This document shows, in pieces, positions 53,404-62,552 of a DNA stretch of 64,000 nt (its first letter is position 1; each line of letters starts with the position of its first letter). Under the pieces are notes generated by a model, which ran no database searches, was not told the origin of the DNA, and saw only the letters and a list, made by a program, of their open reading frames with translations. Location of the stretch: positions 97,766 through 161,765 of the forward strand of contig CAJTOO010000010.1 in NCBI GenBank assembly GCA_910577735.1, read 5' to 3'. Origin of the DNA: an uncultured Lachnospiraceae bacterium. GTDB taxonomy: Bacteria; Bacillota; Clostridia; Lachnospirales; Lachnospiraceae. Made by a program: the position numbers and the translations under genes.

Positions 53404-53928
53404 TCACACCTCCTTATCCGCTTCAAAGATATCTTTGATTGCCGCCATTCTGGGATCAGGAACAAAGGTATCACAGTCACATGTCCCCGTATTCAAATCC
53501 CTGCCGCATTTGGGGCAGATCCCCTTACAATCCGGCTTACACAGAATCTTCATAGGCCAGCTTGTCACTATCTCACTGTTTAGTAAGTCTTCCACATTCA
53601 ACTGGTATCCATCCATGAAATCCTGTTCATCTTCCTCGGACGAACCAGTGCTCATATCCGGCGCCGTCACTTCCCTGGTAAATACAAGCGCAATTTTCTG
53701 CTCTACGGGTTTTAAACATCTGTCACAAGTTACTGCAAATGTAAACTCGGTTTTACCCTCAATCCGCGCTCTGCCTTTTTGTGTGTTGGTAAACACGAAA
53801 TCCACCGGAACACTTTTAAGCACCTGGTAGCTTTCCCCGCCCACAAGAACCTGCTTGATTCCCGTTTCTATCTGCATCGGAAGCACTTTCCCCTGGTTTG
53901 TCAACACATCAGTTAAGTTCACGAACAT
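53404..53928 (-). CDS. YceD/DUF177 family protein
   Basis: A 174-residue protein of the family found before rpmF in most bacteria, linked in some organisms to 23S rRNA accumulation. It has a C-x2-C pair in CDRCLKPVEQ and a second Cys cluster CKPDCKGICPKCGRDLNTGTCDCD, probably zinc-binding. The gap to rpmF is 2 bp, so the two are coupled. A perfect consensus promoter is directly upstream. Confidence 0.92.
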   Translation of the reverse strand: MFVNLTDVLTNQGKVLPMQIETGIKQVLVGGESYQVLKSVPVDFVFTNTQKGRARIEGKTEFTFAVTCDRCLKPVEQKIALVFTREVTAPDMSTGSSEEDEQDFMDGYQLNVEDLLNSEIVTSWPMKILCKPDCKGICPKCGRDLNTGTCDCDTFVPDPRMAAIKDIFEADKEV

Positions 53929-53954
53929 AGTAGACTCCTATCCATACTCAAACA

Positions 53955-53983
53955 ATTATACATAGGCAGTCATAGTTTGTCAA
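53955..53983 (-). promoter_or_regulatory. Perfect consensus promoter of yceD-rpmF
   Basis: On the minus strand TTGACA, 17 bp, TATAAT: all twelve bases match. Start about 20 nt before the gene. Confidence 0.92.
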
Positions 53984-54007
53984 CCGGGAATTTTCGGCGC
54001 TTCCGCA

Positions 54008-54037
54008 TCGAAAAATATCGAAAAATATCGAAAAATA
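54008..54037. repeat. Three tandem 10-bp repeats TCGAAAAATA
   Basis: Three exact copies in phase with the DNA helix, 25-54 bp upstream of the -35 box of the yceD-rpmF promoter and straight after the hydrolase stop. A tracts repeated every 10 bp are expected to bend DNA. Confidence 0.9.
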
Positions 54038-54043
54038 CAACCG

Positions 54044-54901
54044 TCACATCAGGAAATCCACAATAATCTGTTTCTCTCTCTTTCTGAGGACAGGAATGTG
54101 TCCCCTTCCCTTCAACATATGTATCTTACAATTGGGAAGCACTTTCTTTGCCTTAGGCAATACTTTCCTTGCCGGGAAAAGACAGTCATATTCTGCCGCC
54201 ATCACAAGCGCAGGTGCTTTGCATTTGTGCAGGCGTGCCATCTCCACATTGGAAGGCATGAACGGATGAATCTTCACATTGTCCAACGTATTTTTGATCA
54301 CAGCCATGAAATCCTTCTTGAGTGCCTTCTCTGACAAAGCCATATACATGGCTGTCTCTTTCATATATTTTTCATCCTTCGTCAGATAGTATTTGGCAAG
54401 CGGCACTATCATCTTTGCCGTGTCTGCAGGAAAGGCATTGTTGATGCCTGCCGGTACTAAAAGTACGGCCCGCTCCACCTTGGAAGGCGCGATACACATC
54501 AGTTTCGTCAGTACGCCTCCTCCGAAAGAACTGCCAAGACAGCAGATTTTCTCATATCCGAGGGCTGAGATCACTTCCCCCGCCCATCTGCCATAATGAT
54601 AGCCAAAAGGCATCAGGATATTCTCCGCGCTCTTTCCCGGATGTCCGATGATATCCACCGCGTAGACATGGAACTTTTCCAGCAAAAACCTGCTTTCCAG
54701 CAGATTATAGGCTGTGGTACTGTTGCCGCCATGAAATACAAGAAGCGGCTTTCCTTCCGGATTGCCAATCTCCACCACATGTGTCCTGCCGAAACTGGTC
54801 TCCACAAAAATGTCCTGATAGGGAATATCCAATTTGGCAATCTGCGCGTTATACAGGTTGATGACTAAGGATTTACTCAACTGTGATCTATAAATACTCA
54901 T
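54044..54901 (-). CDS. Alpha/beta hydrolase
   Basis: A 285-residue alpha/beta-hydrolase-fold protein with oxyanion region VFHGGNSTT, nucleophile elbow GSSFGGG (Ser near residue 127), an acid near EYDCLFPA and His in GRGHIPVL. The substrate cannot be told; such proteins cleave esters, lactones or similar bonds. It follows ackA by about 25 bp and probably belongs to the pta-fic-ackA transcript. Cytoplasmic, with no signal peptide. Confidence 0.85.
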   Translation of the reverse strand: MSIYRSQLSKSLVINLYNAQIAKLDIPYQDIFVETSFGRTHVVEIGNPEGKPLLVFHGGNSTTAYNLLESRFLLEKFHVYAVDIIGHPGKSAENILMPFGYHYGRWAGEVISALGYEKICCLGSSFGGGVLTKLMCIAPSKVERAVLLVPAGINNAFPADTAKMIVPLAKYYLTKDEKYMKETAMYMALSEKALKKDFMAVIKNTLDNVKIHPFMPSNVEMARLHKCKAPALVMAAEYDCLFPARKVLPKAKKVLPNCKIHMLKGRGHIPVLRKREKQIIVDFLM

Positions 54902-54927
54902 TTATCCTTCCTCCATGATACTACAGG

Positions 54928-56124
54928 CTATTTTACCAACGCGAATGTCTCCCTCGCAATTGCGAGTTCCTCATTGGTGGGAACCACCATCACCTTCACC
55001 CTGGAATCCGGTGTACTGACTTCCAGTTCTTCCCCGCGTGTATTATTTTTCTCCTGATCCAGAATAATCCCCAGATACCCCAAGCGCTCACAGGCCAGAC
55101 TGCGGACTAAGGGGTTGTTCTCACCCACACCTGCCGTAAAGCAGATAGCATCCACACCATTCATGACCGCCGTGTAGGCTCCGATATATTTAGCCACGCG
55201 ATAGGAAAAAGCCCTGATGGTGCGAAGTCCCCTGTCCTCCCCGGCATTATAAGACTTCTCCAGATCCCTGAAATCAGAAGAAAGGCCGTCAGAAAGACCC
55301 AGCACGCCGGATTTCTTATTCAGAACCGTCATCACTTCATCAATACTCTTATTTTCTTTATGGGCAATATATTCCACGATAGCAGGATCGATATCGCCAC
55401 AGCGGGTTCCCATGATCAATCCTTCCAAAGGGGTAAGACCCATAGAAGTATCTACACATTTGCCCTTCTCCACTGCTGATATGCTTGCGCCATTGCCCAG
55501 GTGGCAGACTATAATCTTCATATCCTCATAATTTCGTCCCAAAAGCTCTGCTGTACGTTTGGATACATAGGCATGGCTGGTGCCATGGAATCCATATCTT
55601 CTCACCTGGTATTTCTCATAATATTCATACGGAAGGCCGTACAGATAAGCCTCCTTCGGCATTGTCTGATGAAAGGCCGTATCGAATACACCCACCATAG
55701 GGGTTTTCGGCATCAGTTTCTGGCAGGCGTCAATACCGATCAGGTTCGCCGGATTATGTAAGGGCGCCAGATCATTGCAGGCTTTAATCGCCTCAATCAC
55801 CTCATCTGTGATAACCGTCGATGCTGCAAACTTCTCGCCGCCGTGCACGATACGATGTCCTACTGCGCCAATCTCCTGCAGAGATTTCACAACGCCGGTC
55901 TTTTCATTGGTCAGTGCCTCCAATACCAGCTCTATAGCCCTGGTATGGTCAGGCATCGGGATTACTGTCTCTTCTTTCACACCGCCCGCCGGCTGATAGA
56001 CAATCTGGCTGCCCTCGATACCGATACGCTCGCACAGACCTTTGGCAATCAATTGTTCCGTCTCCGCGTTGATGAGCTGGAATTTCAGGGAAGAACTGCC
56101 ACAGTTAATGACTAATATGTTCAT
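54928..56124 (-). CDS. ackA: Acetate kinase
   Basis: A 398-residue kinase making ATP and acetate from acetyl-phosphate, the energy-yielding end of acetate fermentation. MNILVINCGSSSLKFQLI and the acetate-site GVFDTAFHQTMP, plus GHRIVHGGEKF and FTAGVGENN, are intact. AGGAGG precedes the ATG. Its usual neighbour pta is upstream, separated by an inserted fic gene. Confidence 0.98.
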   Translation of the reverse strand: MNILVINCGSSSLKFQLINAETEQLIAKGLCERIGIEGSQIVYQPAGGVKEETVIPMPDHTRAIELVLEALTNEKTGVVKSLQEIGAVGHRIVHGGEKFAASTVITDEVIEAIKACNDLAPLHNPANLIGIDACQKLMPKTPMVGVFDTAFHQTMPKEAYLYGLPYEYYEKYQVRRYGFHGTSHAYVSKRTAELLGRNYEDMKIIVCHLGNGASISAVEKGKCVDTSMGLTPLEGLIMGTRCGDIDPAIVEYIAHKENKSIDEVMTVLNKKSGVLGLSDGLSSDFRDLEKSYNAGEDRGLRTIRAFSYRVAKYIGAYTAVMNGVDAICFTAGVGENNPLVRSLACERLGYLGIILDQEKNNTRGEELEVSTPDSRVKVMVVPTNEELAIARETFALVK

Positions 56125-56161
56125 GTTTTCTACCTCCTTTAACTGAACACCCGTTCAAATA

Positions 56162-56893
56162 TCATATAAAATACTTACACTTTTCAAAATAAAACTGCTG
56201 CTCTTTTTCAAACAGTCTGATTAACTTATTCAGAGTTTTTTCTTCTCTATACTCCTTCAGAGCCTGCAGATACTCACTTCTATTTGCATCTTCAATCACA
56301 ACTGGCACAATACCATTCTTCAGACATTCCCTGAAAAGAATCAGCCTGCCTGTCCTGCCATTGCCATCTTGAAACGGGTGAATACTTTCGTATTCTGCAT
56401 GAAATTCTGCCAACACAGCAACATTTACTTCTTTACCGGCATACCATCCTATGAGAGCATTCATATTTTCTTCAACATCCTCAGGTCTTGCAGTCTGATA
56501 TATTCCAATCATATTAGGACGCTGTTTATAATCACCAATAGCATATCCATTCGCACGATCCTCAAACACCCCAGACTTTAACTCATAATGAAACTGCTTT
56601 ATTAGTTCCTGAGACAAAGGCTCGTCCAACGTATGCAGCATCTTATTGAACATGAGAAAATGCCCACTCATTTCCTCAACATCCTTTGCTCTGTAACAAT
56701 CATCTGATTGCGGCAGTGTGCCATTATCAAACAAGGAAGCGGTTTGCTCCTCCGTCAGAGTGCTCCCCTCAATCTTATTTGAGTTATATGCAAGTAAACG
56801 CTGCGTATATGCATACACACCAGATCTGTCAAATCTTTCGCTTTCTATTTCAAATCTTTGTATCAGAAAATCTAAGAATTCTTTGTTCTTCAT
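56162..56893 (-). CDS. Fic family protein (AMP-transferase type, N-terminal inhibitory motif)
   Basis: A 243-residue Fic protein with the catalytic loop HPFQDGNGRTGR at residues 172-183. Fic enzymes transfer AMP (or related groups) from nucleotides to target proteins. Residues 38-43, SNKIEG, fit the inhibitory (S/T)xxxE(G/N) motif, in an N-terminal position as in class II Fic proteins, so it should be autoinhibited. The start ATG lies 9 bp after the pta stop, without a clear ribosome site, suggesting coupling to pta. No separate antitoxin gene is visible. Its place between pta and ackA is unusual. Confidence 0.88.
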   Translation of the reverse strand: MKNKEFLDFLIQRFEIESERFDRSGVYAYTQRLLAYNSNKIEGSTLTEEQTASLFDNGTLPQSDDCYRAKDVEEMSGHFLMFNKMLHTLDEPLSQELIKQFHYELKSGVFEDRANGYAIGDYKQRPNMIGIYQTARPEDVEENMNALIGWYAGKEVNVAVLAEFHAEYESIHPFQDGNGRTGRLILFRECLKNGIVPVVIEDANRSEYLQALKEYREEKTLNKLIRLFEKEQQFYFEKCKYFI

Positions 56894-56901
56894 ACTATCT
56901 G

Positions 56902-57903
56902 TCACGCAAGCTGTGCCTGTACTGCTGTCAGGGCTACCACGCCTACGATGTCCTGCCAAGAGCAGCCGCGGGAAAGATCGTTTACAGGTTTGGCGATTCC
57001 CTGAAGCATGGGGCCATAGGCTTCGGCCTTGCCCAGCCTCTGCACCAGTTTATAGCCGATGTTACCGCAGTCCAGATTCGGGAAAATCAGCACATTGGCT
57101 TTACCTGCCACCTCACTGCCGGGCGCCTTGGATTTCGCCACCTGAGGCACAAGAGCGGCATCAGACTGTAATTCACCGTCAATACACAGATGCGGATACT
57201 GCTCATGGGCGATCCTGGTAGCTTCCACCATCTTGTCTACCAGCGGATGTTTCGCACTGCCCTTGGTGGAATGTGACAGCATGGCGATGATGGGTTTCGC
57301 TCCCACCAGACTCTTAAAGCTCTTGGCTGACGTATCCGCAATGGCCGCCAGTTCTTCTGCTGTGGGATCCTGATTCAGACCGCAGTCCGCAAAAATAAAA
57401 GTACCATTCTCCCCCAGTTCACAATCCGGCACATCCAGTATAAAGAAACCGGACACCAGTTTTACGCCTGGTGCTGTCTTTAAAATCTGCAGCGCAGGAC
57501 GAAGTGTGTCTGCTGTGGCATGACAGGCGCCGGCCACCATACCATCCGCATCATTAGCCTTTACCATGACCACTCCAAAGGTCAGGTAATCCTTCAATAA
57601 TATATCCCTGGCTTTCTCCGGTGTCATACCTTTATTCTTTCTGGTCTCATACAGCAGCTCTACGTACTCATCCAGTTTCTCCGTTTTCTCCGGGTCAATG
57701 ATCTGTACGCCGTCCAGTTCCACTTCCAGCCAGCCGGCACCATCCATAATCTTTTCCTCATTGCCTACCATAATAATATTGGCAATGTCTTCTTTCATGA
57801 TATTGGCCGCCGCAATCAGTGTCCTCTTATCATTCGTCTCCGGAAGCACAATGGTTTTCTTATCACTTCTGGCCTTCTCCTTCATCAGATCGATATAAGA
57901 CAT
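56902..57903 (-). CDS. pta: Phosphate acetyltransferase
   Basis: A 333-residue short-form Pta converting acetyl-CoA and phosphate to acetyl-phosphate. The catalytic region GACHATADTLRPALQIL and the end GCSWQDIVGVVALTAVQAQ are typical. It works with AckA two genes downstream. Transcribed from a promoter about 60 nt upstream, divergent from tmcAL. Confidence 0.97.
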   Translation of the reverse strand: MSYIDLMKEKARSDKKTIVLPETNDKRTLIAAANIMKEDIANIIMVGNEEKIMDGAGWLEVELDGVQIIDPEKTEKLDEYVELLYETRKNKGMTPEKARDILLKDYLTFGVVMVKANDADGMVAGACHATADTLRPALQILKTAPGVKLVSGFFILDVPDCELGENGTFIFADCGLNQDPTAEELAAIADTSAKSFKSLVGAKPIIAMLSHSTKGSAKHPLVDKMVEATRIAHEQYPHLCIDGELQSDAALVPQVAKSKAPGSEVAGKANVLIFPNLDCGNIGYKLVQRLGKAEAYGPMLQGIAKPVNDLSRGCSWQDIVGVVALTAVQAQLA

Positions 57904-57959
57904 TACTTTATCCTCCTTTTCTATCCGATAAGCCCCCCAGGCTTTTCTTCACTCCTTTA

Positions 57960-57988
57960 ATCATACAAAATTACGGAGTCTGACACAA
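57960..57988 (-). promoter_or_regulatory. Promoter of pta-fic-ackA
   Basis: On the minus strand TTGTGT, 17 bp, TATGAT. No clear promoter for the divergent tmcAL could be fixed in the remaining 100 bp. Confidence 0.6.
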
Positions 57989-58091
57989 GGGATTTTCTTG
58001 TCTGTTTTCATAAAAAAACAATACAAAATTACCATTTTATGTTAGACTGTGTACAGATAATCTATCGTATTAAGGGGAAAGGACAATCATC

Positions 58092-59339
58092 ATGAAGACT
58101 GTAGGTATCATTGCGGAATACAATCCGTTTCACAACGGTCATGCCTATCACATCAGAAAGGCAAAAGAACTTACCGGCGCAGACTATTGTATCGTTGTCA
58201 TGAGTGGCGATTTTGTACAGCGCGGTGCACCGGCCATGATGGACAAGTATCTTCGTGCAAGAATTGCCCTCTTAAATGGCGCAGATCTGGTTCTGGAGCT
58301 GCCTGTCTATTATGCGCTCGGCAGTGCAGAGTATTTTGCCGGCGGCGCTGTGACCCTTCTTGATAAGTTAGGCATAGTGAACAGTCTCTGCTTTGGAAGT
58401 GAATGCGGAGATGTCAGACTACTCACTACCTTTGCACAGCTGCTGCTTCATGAAGACGAAGTGTTTAAGCAGACACTGGATCGTAAGATGCGCAAAGGTC
58501 ATTCTTATCCTCAGGCAAGAAATGCCGCCATTGAGGCTTCTGCGCCCCATCTGACGGCTCACACAGACATATTATCCACCCCTAATAATATTCTGGGAAT
58601 CGAATACTGTAAGGCCCTCCTTAAGAGAAACAGCGCCATAGAGCCCTGCACCATACGCCGGGCCGGCGCTTCTTATCATGATGAGAGCCTGCAGGCAGAC
58701 TGCTGTTCTGCCCTGGCACTCAGGGAAGCCCTGAAGAGTTCTAACTCACCGGACAGTATTTTAAACCAGGTGCCTGCTTCCACCCGCATGCTGATGGAAG
58801 AACAATACTCAAAAACTTACCCTGTCTTTACAGACGATTTGTCTTTACTGATGCATTACCGCCTTCTCTCAGAACCGTCCGGAGGATTTACCCGGTATCC
58901 CGACATCGACAGGGAATTGTCGGACCGCATAATCAAACTTCTGCCGCAGTATCAGGACTTTCCCTCATTCTGCGACCTTTTGAAGACAAAAAATCGTACC
59001 TACACACGCATCTCCCGCAGTCTGCTCCACATCCTGCTGCAGATATACCGGGAAGATGTAACCCATTATCTGTCAGAGGATCAGATTTTCTACGCACGCA
59101 TGCTGGGCTTTCAGGAAAGTGCCGGACCGCTTCTTAATGCCATCAAACAAAAGTCCTGTGTCCCTCTGCTCTCCAAACTGGCTGATGCCGGAAACCTGCT
59201 GACACAAACAGGCAGGAGCATGCTGGATAAAGATATCTATGCAAGCCACGTATATCAGAGCATCGTCCGCTATAAATTTCCCGGACAGAACAGGTTATCC
59301 GAAATCAATGAATACCGAGAGGCTATTGTTAAAATATAA
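58092..59339 (+). CDS. tmcAL: tRNA(Met) cytidine acetate ligase TmcAL (YlbM)
   Basis: A 415-residue nucleotidyltransferase-fold enzyme that uses acetate and ATP to form N4-acetylcytidine at the wobble base of elongator tRNA-Met. The adenylation signature IIAEYNPFHNGHAYHI opens the protein, followed by MSGDFVQRG and ELPVYYALGSAEYFAGG. AAAGGACA precedes the ATG. It is divergent from the acetate-forming pta-ackA operon, which would supply its substrate. It ends 8 bp from the convergent plsC gene, with no terminator seen between. Confidence 0.95.
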   Translation: MKTVGIIAEYNPFHNGHAYHIRKAKELTGADYCIVVMSGDFVQRGAPAMMDKYLRARIALLNGADLVLELPVYYALGSAEYFAGGAVTLLDKLGIVNSLCFGSECGDVRLLTTFAQLLLHEDEVFKQTLDRKMRKGHSYPQARNAAIEASAPHLTAHTDILSTPNNILGIEYCKALLKRNSAIEPCTIRRAGASYHDESLQADCCSALALREALKSSNSPDSILNQVPASTRMLMEEQYSKTYPVFTDDLSLLMHYRLLSEPSGGFTRYPDIDRELSDRIIKLLPQYQDFPSFCDLLKTKNRTYTRISRSLLHILLQIYREDVTHYLSEDQIFYARMLGFQESAGPLLNAIKQKSCVPLLSKLADAGNLLTQTGRSMLDKDIYASHVYQSIVRYKFPGQNRLSEINEYREAIVKI

Positions 59340-59347
59340 GTTTACTC

Positions 59348-60070
59348 TCAGGCAGGGTTTAACACCTCTTTGATTCTGTTCGTAATCCTGCTCTTTACCA
59401 TTTCGGCAATCTCCAATGTTGTCATACCTCTGTACTCATCATAAGAGATTGCCTGCAGGAAGTGTACCTGAGTCTCAACCTTTCTCAAAGTCCACTCCTC
59501 GAACACTTTATAGGAATCTATGAGTGCCACCGGTACAATTGGCACTCTTGCTTTCACAGCGCTCTTAAAACAACCGGGTTTAAATTCTCCCACCGTATTA
59601 TGATTATGAAAATATCCACCCTCCGGAAAGATAATGAACCTGCGTCCCTTCTTCGTTTCCTCTGCAAGCTCTTTGATGATTCTGACTGACTGTTTCACAT
59701 CATTTTTGATCAGCCTTTTTCCATGTACCAGGTCAATAAACTGCTTGACTAATATGACATGGGATTTGGCATCGTCCATGACCACCGAGCAGGGTTTTTC
59801 ATGGGATATCATAATACCCAGCGCATCATATTTTCCCTGATGGTTGGGACAGATAATATATCCGCCCTCCGCAGGCAGGTTTTCCGTACCATACTTTTTC
59901 GTTGTTATGCGTCCCGCCCGCATCATGCGCCGAATGGCAAGACGGGCATAATCATAACACTCCTCTTCCCTGTAGCGGTTCGCATGTTTAGCCATATATG
60001 CCATTCTGGGTATCATATAAATTCTTGGCAGATTCCACACAATGACCTTTACAAATCGTATCATATTCAC
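59348..60070 (-). CDS. plsC: 1-acyl-sn-glycerol-3-phosphate acyltransferase
   Basis: A 240-residue membrane-associated acyltransferase making phosphatidic acid. The catalytic box NHQGKYDALG (HxxxxD) and the substrate box FPEGGYF are present, with an N-terminal amphipathic or hydrophobic stretch. It follows cls by 16 bp, so two phospholipid genes share the suf transcript. Confidence 0.92.
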   Translation of the reverse strand: MNMIRFVKVIVWNLPRIYMIPRMAYMAKHANRYREEECYDYARLAIRRMMRAGRITTKKYGTENLPAEGGYIICPNHQGKYDALGIMISHEKPCSVVMDDAKSHVILVKQFIDLVHGKRLIKNDVKQSVRIIKELAEETKKGRRFIIFPEGGYFHNHNTVGEFKPGCFKSAVKARVPIVPVALIDSYKVFEEWTLRKVETQVHFLQAISYDEYRGMTTLEIAEMVKSRITNRIKEVLNPA

Positions 60071-60086
60071 TATACCCTTTCTCCCT

Positions 60087-61619
60087 CTAAAGCAGCGGCG
60101 AAAATAATTTTAATATGGGGCCGACCACATTGATCTTAACAAACTTATCCCTGCACCAGTCCAGCGTAATCTGTTCTGAAACTGCAAAGGTCTCTTCCAT
60201 ATCTCTTTTTAAGGCTTCTATCGAGTCTGTCTGATACAAGAAAACACCACATTCAAAATGGTGATAGAAGCTTCTATAGTCAAAATTGATGGTACCTACA
60301 GTGGCCAGTTCATCATCGCAGAGCACACACTTGGAATGAATAAATCCCGGCGTATACTGATAAATGCCTACCCCAGACTCAATCAGATTCTGATAGTTGG
60401 ACTGGGTGAGCCAGTAGACAAACTTCTTATCCGGTATGCCCGGTGTCACAATCCGTACATCCACTCCCCGCTTAGAGGCAAGCTTAAGGGCTGTGATCAT
60501 CTCATTATCCGTGACCAGATAAGGCGTATAAATATAGACATACTTCCTGGCATTACTGATCATGTTCAGATAAACGTTCTCTCCCACAGTCTCCTCGTCA
60601 AGCGGTGTATCCATATACGGCTGCACGTAACCCTTCACCGAAAGTGTTTCTTCAAAGTGATAACGATATCTGCCATAATCTTCTTCCGTATAACGGGACA
60701 TATTCCACATCTGCAGAAACATCACCGTGAAATTCCAGACCGCCTCTCCTGCAATCCGAATCCCCGCATCTTTCCAGTGTTCCCCGTAAGGATGTCTGTA
60801 ATTGATATACTCATCCGCCATATTGATACCACCGGTATAACCGACTCTGCCGTCAATCACCACAATCTTTCTGTGATCCCTGTTGTTAAGGACAAGTGAC
60901 ATAAAAGGTACCAGTCTGTTAAATGCTACGCATTTGATTCCTCTTTTTTCAAGAATCTCATGATAATTCTTAGGCAGAAGAAAAACACATCCTACATCGT
61001 CATAAATCAATCGTACTTCAACACCATCCCTCGCCTTACGCTCCAGAATTTCCAGGACTGTATTCCACATCTTACCCTCTCCCAGAATAAAATATTCCAG
61101 GAAAATGAAATGCTGTGCCGTCTCCAAATCTGCAAGCAGGCTCTCCCAATAGGGCAGTCCATCCGGGAAATAGGTAGTGTCCGTGTGATTCCAAACCGGC
61201 GCCCCGGAATAAGACAGAAGATACCTGCTCTGGTTAAATACCGACTGGTCTTCACGTCCAAGGGATTCCCACACTGTTTCATCCTGTACCAGATTCTTCT
61301 TCACCAACGCATAAGTGCGCTCTATACTGTCCCTGAGCTTTCTTGGCACAATGACATGTCCAAAGAAAAGATACATCACACCGCCAAAAAGCGGAAAAGT
61401 AAGAATCGGTACAATCCACGCCAGTTTCACCGCCGGATTATTCTGCCGCCAGATAATATAGACTACCGCACAGAAACTGAGCAGCCGCAGCACAAAGGCA
61501 ATCCCCACATAATAATTTCCCCACCGTAAGATTTCCAGCAGGAAAAATCCTATCTGGAACAGTACGATAATGGCTGTGATCACTACTCGATTTAAAGCAC
61601 GCTGCAATAATTTTCTCAT
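60087..61619 (-). CDS. cls: Cardiolipin synthase
   Basis: A 510-residue phospholipase D-family enzyme joining two phosphatidylglycerols. Two N-terminal membrane helices (about 12-32 and 38-58), a third near 68-88, and two HKD motifs: NNRDHRKIVVIDGRVGYTGG and HSKCVLCDDELATVGTINFD. The ATG overlaps the sufB/D stop by 4 bp, indicating translational coupling. Confidence 0.95.
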   Translation of the reverse strand: MRKLLQRALNRVVITAIIVLFQIGFFLLEILRWGNYYVGIAFVLRLLSFCAVVYIIWRQNNPAVKLAWIVPILTFPLFGGVMYLFFGHVIVPRKLRDSIERTYALVKKNLVQDETVWESLGREDQSVFNQSRYLLSYSGAPVWNHTDTTYFPDGLPYWESLLADLETAQHFIFLEYFILGEGKMWNTVLEILERKARDGVEVRLIYDDVGCVFLLPKNYHEILEKRGIKCVAFNRLVPFMSLVLNNRDHRKIVVIDGRVGYTGGINMADEYINYRHPYGEHWKDAGIRIAGEAVWNFTVMFLQMWNMSRYTEEDYGRYRYHFEETLSVKGYVQPYMDTPLDEETVGENVYLNMISNARKYVYIYTPYLVTDNEMITALKLASKRGVDVRIVTPGIPDKKFVYWLTQSNYQNLIESGVGIYQYTPGFIHSKCVLCDDELATVGTINFDYRSFYHHFECGVFLYQTDSIEALKRDMEETFAVSEQITLDWCRDKFVKINVVGPILKLFSPLL

Positions 61620-62533
61620 TTTAAAAATCCGTTTACTATCTGCTCTTCCGCCTCTTTTTCCGTAAGTCCCAGCGTCATGAGCTTAATCAGTTGTTCTCCC
61701 GCTATTTTACCAATCGCCGCCTCATGGATCAGGTTCGCATCTATGTCATTGGCCGTCAATTCCGGAATGGCGCTGACACTGGCATCATCCATGATAATGG
61801 CGTCACATTCACTGTGTCCCTGACAACTGCTGTTGCCAATGATACGGCTCTTAAAAAGCTGTCTGGAATGTTCTTTGGCCACGGATCTGGATATCAGATT
61901 GACACTGGATCCTTCTCCCTCCATGTTCACCACGAAGTCCGTCTCCGCATATTGCTTTCCATGCGTCATGATTTTCTCACGAATCACCAGGGATGCCCCA
62001 TGGGCAACCGTTGCCGCAGTCACCCGCTTCGTAGAGTCAATGCCCTTAATCTGTACGGTCTCCATCTCCAGAGAAGCACCCTGAGCCAAATGTATCTCTG
62101 TGGTAGGATTCATGATCCTCTCTCCATTGCCGTCACCAGCCCCATAATGCTTCTCCACATAGCGCACCCTGGCATTCTTCTCCACAAAGAAACGATGGAT
62201 TCCGGAATGCTCCGATGCCTGGGAACCTCCGTTGTGAATCCCGCATCCGGCTATGATGGTAATATCGCAATCCTCTCCCACAAAGAAATCATTGTACACA
62301 CTCTCCTTTAAGCCGCTCTGACTCAACACCACCGGAATGTGTACACTCTCAGAACGGGTGCCTGGTTTGATTCTGATATCGATACCAGACTTATCCTCTT
62401 TACTCACAATATCTATATTCGCTGTGGTATTGCGCCCTGCCATCTGGCCATTGGCTCGGATATTATAGGCACCGGCAGGTATCTCATGCAGGCCTGCCAC
62501 CTGCTCCAACAGGTTCTGTTGTATTGCATCCAT
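61616..62533 (-). CDS. SufB/SufD-family scaffold protein, short form
   Basis: A 305-residue member of the SufB/SufD family with the long beta-helix core (GCGIHNGGSQASEHSGIHRFFVEKNARVRYVEKHYG) and C-terminal helices (NDIDANLIHEAAIGKIAGEQL). It is shorter than ordinary SufB (about 465) and pairs with a single SufC. With SufC it probably forms a minimal two-part Fe-S scaffold, as the SufBC/SmsCB systems of anaerobes. No sufS or sufU lies nearby. Between sufC and cls. Confidence 0.87.
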   Translation of the reverse strand: MDAIQQNLLEQVAGLHEIPAGAYNIRANGQMAGRNTTANIDIVSKEDKSGIDIRIKPGTRSESVHIPVVLSQSGLKESVYNDFFVGEDCDITIIAGCGIHNGGSQASEHSGIHRFFVEKNARVRYVEKHYGAGDGNGERIMNPTTEIHLAQGASLEMETVQIKGIDSTKRVTAATVAHGASLVIREKIMTHGKQYAETDFVVNMEGEGSSVNLISRSVAKEHSRQLFKSRIIGNSSCQGHSECDAIIMDDASVSAIPELTANDIDANLIHEAAIGKIAGEQLIKLMTLGLTEKEAEEQIVNGFLK

Positions 62534-62552
62534 TGATAGATTACCCTCATTT

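Noticed and set aside
54008..54037. Start of a CRISPR array
   Set aside because: Three abutting 10-bp units without spacers; too short and no cas genes.
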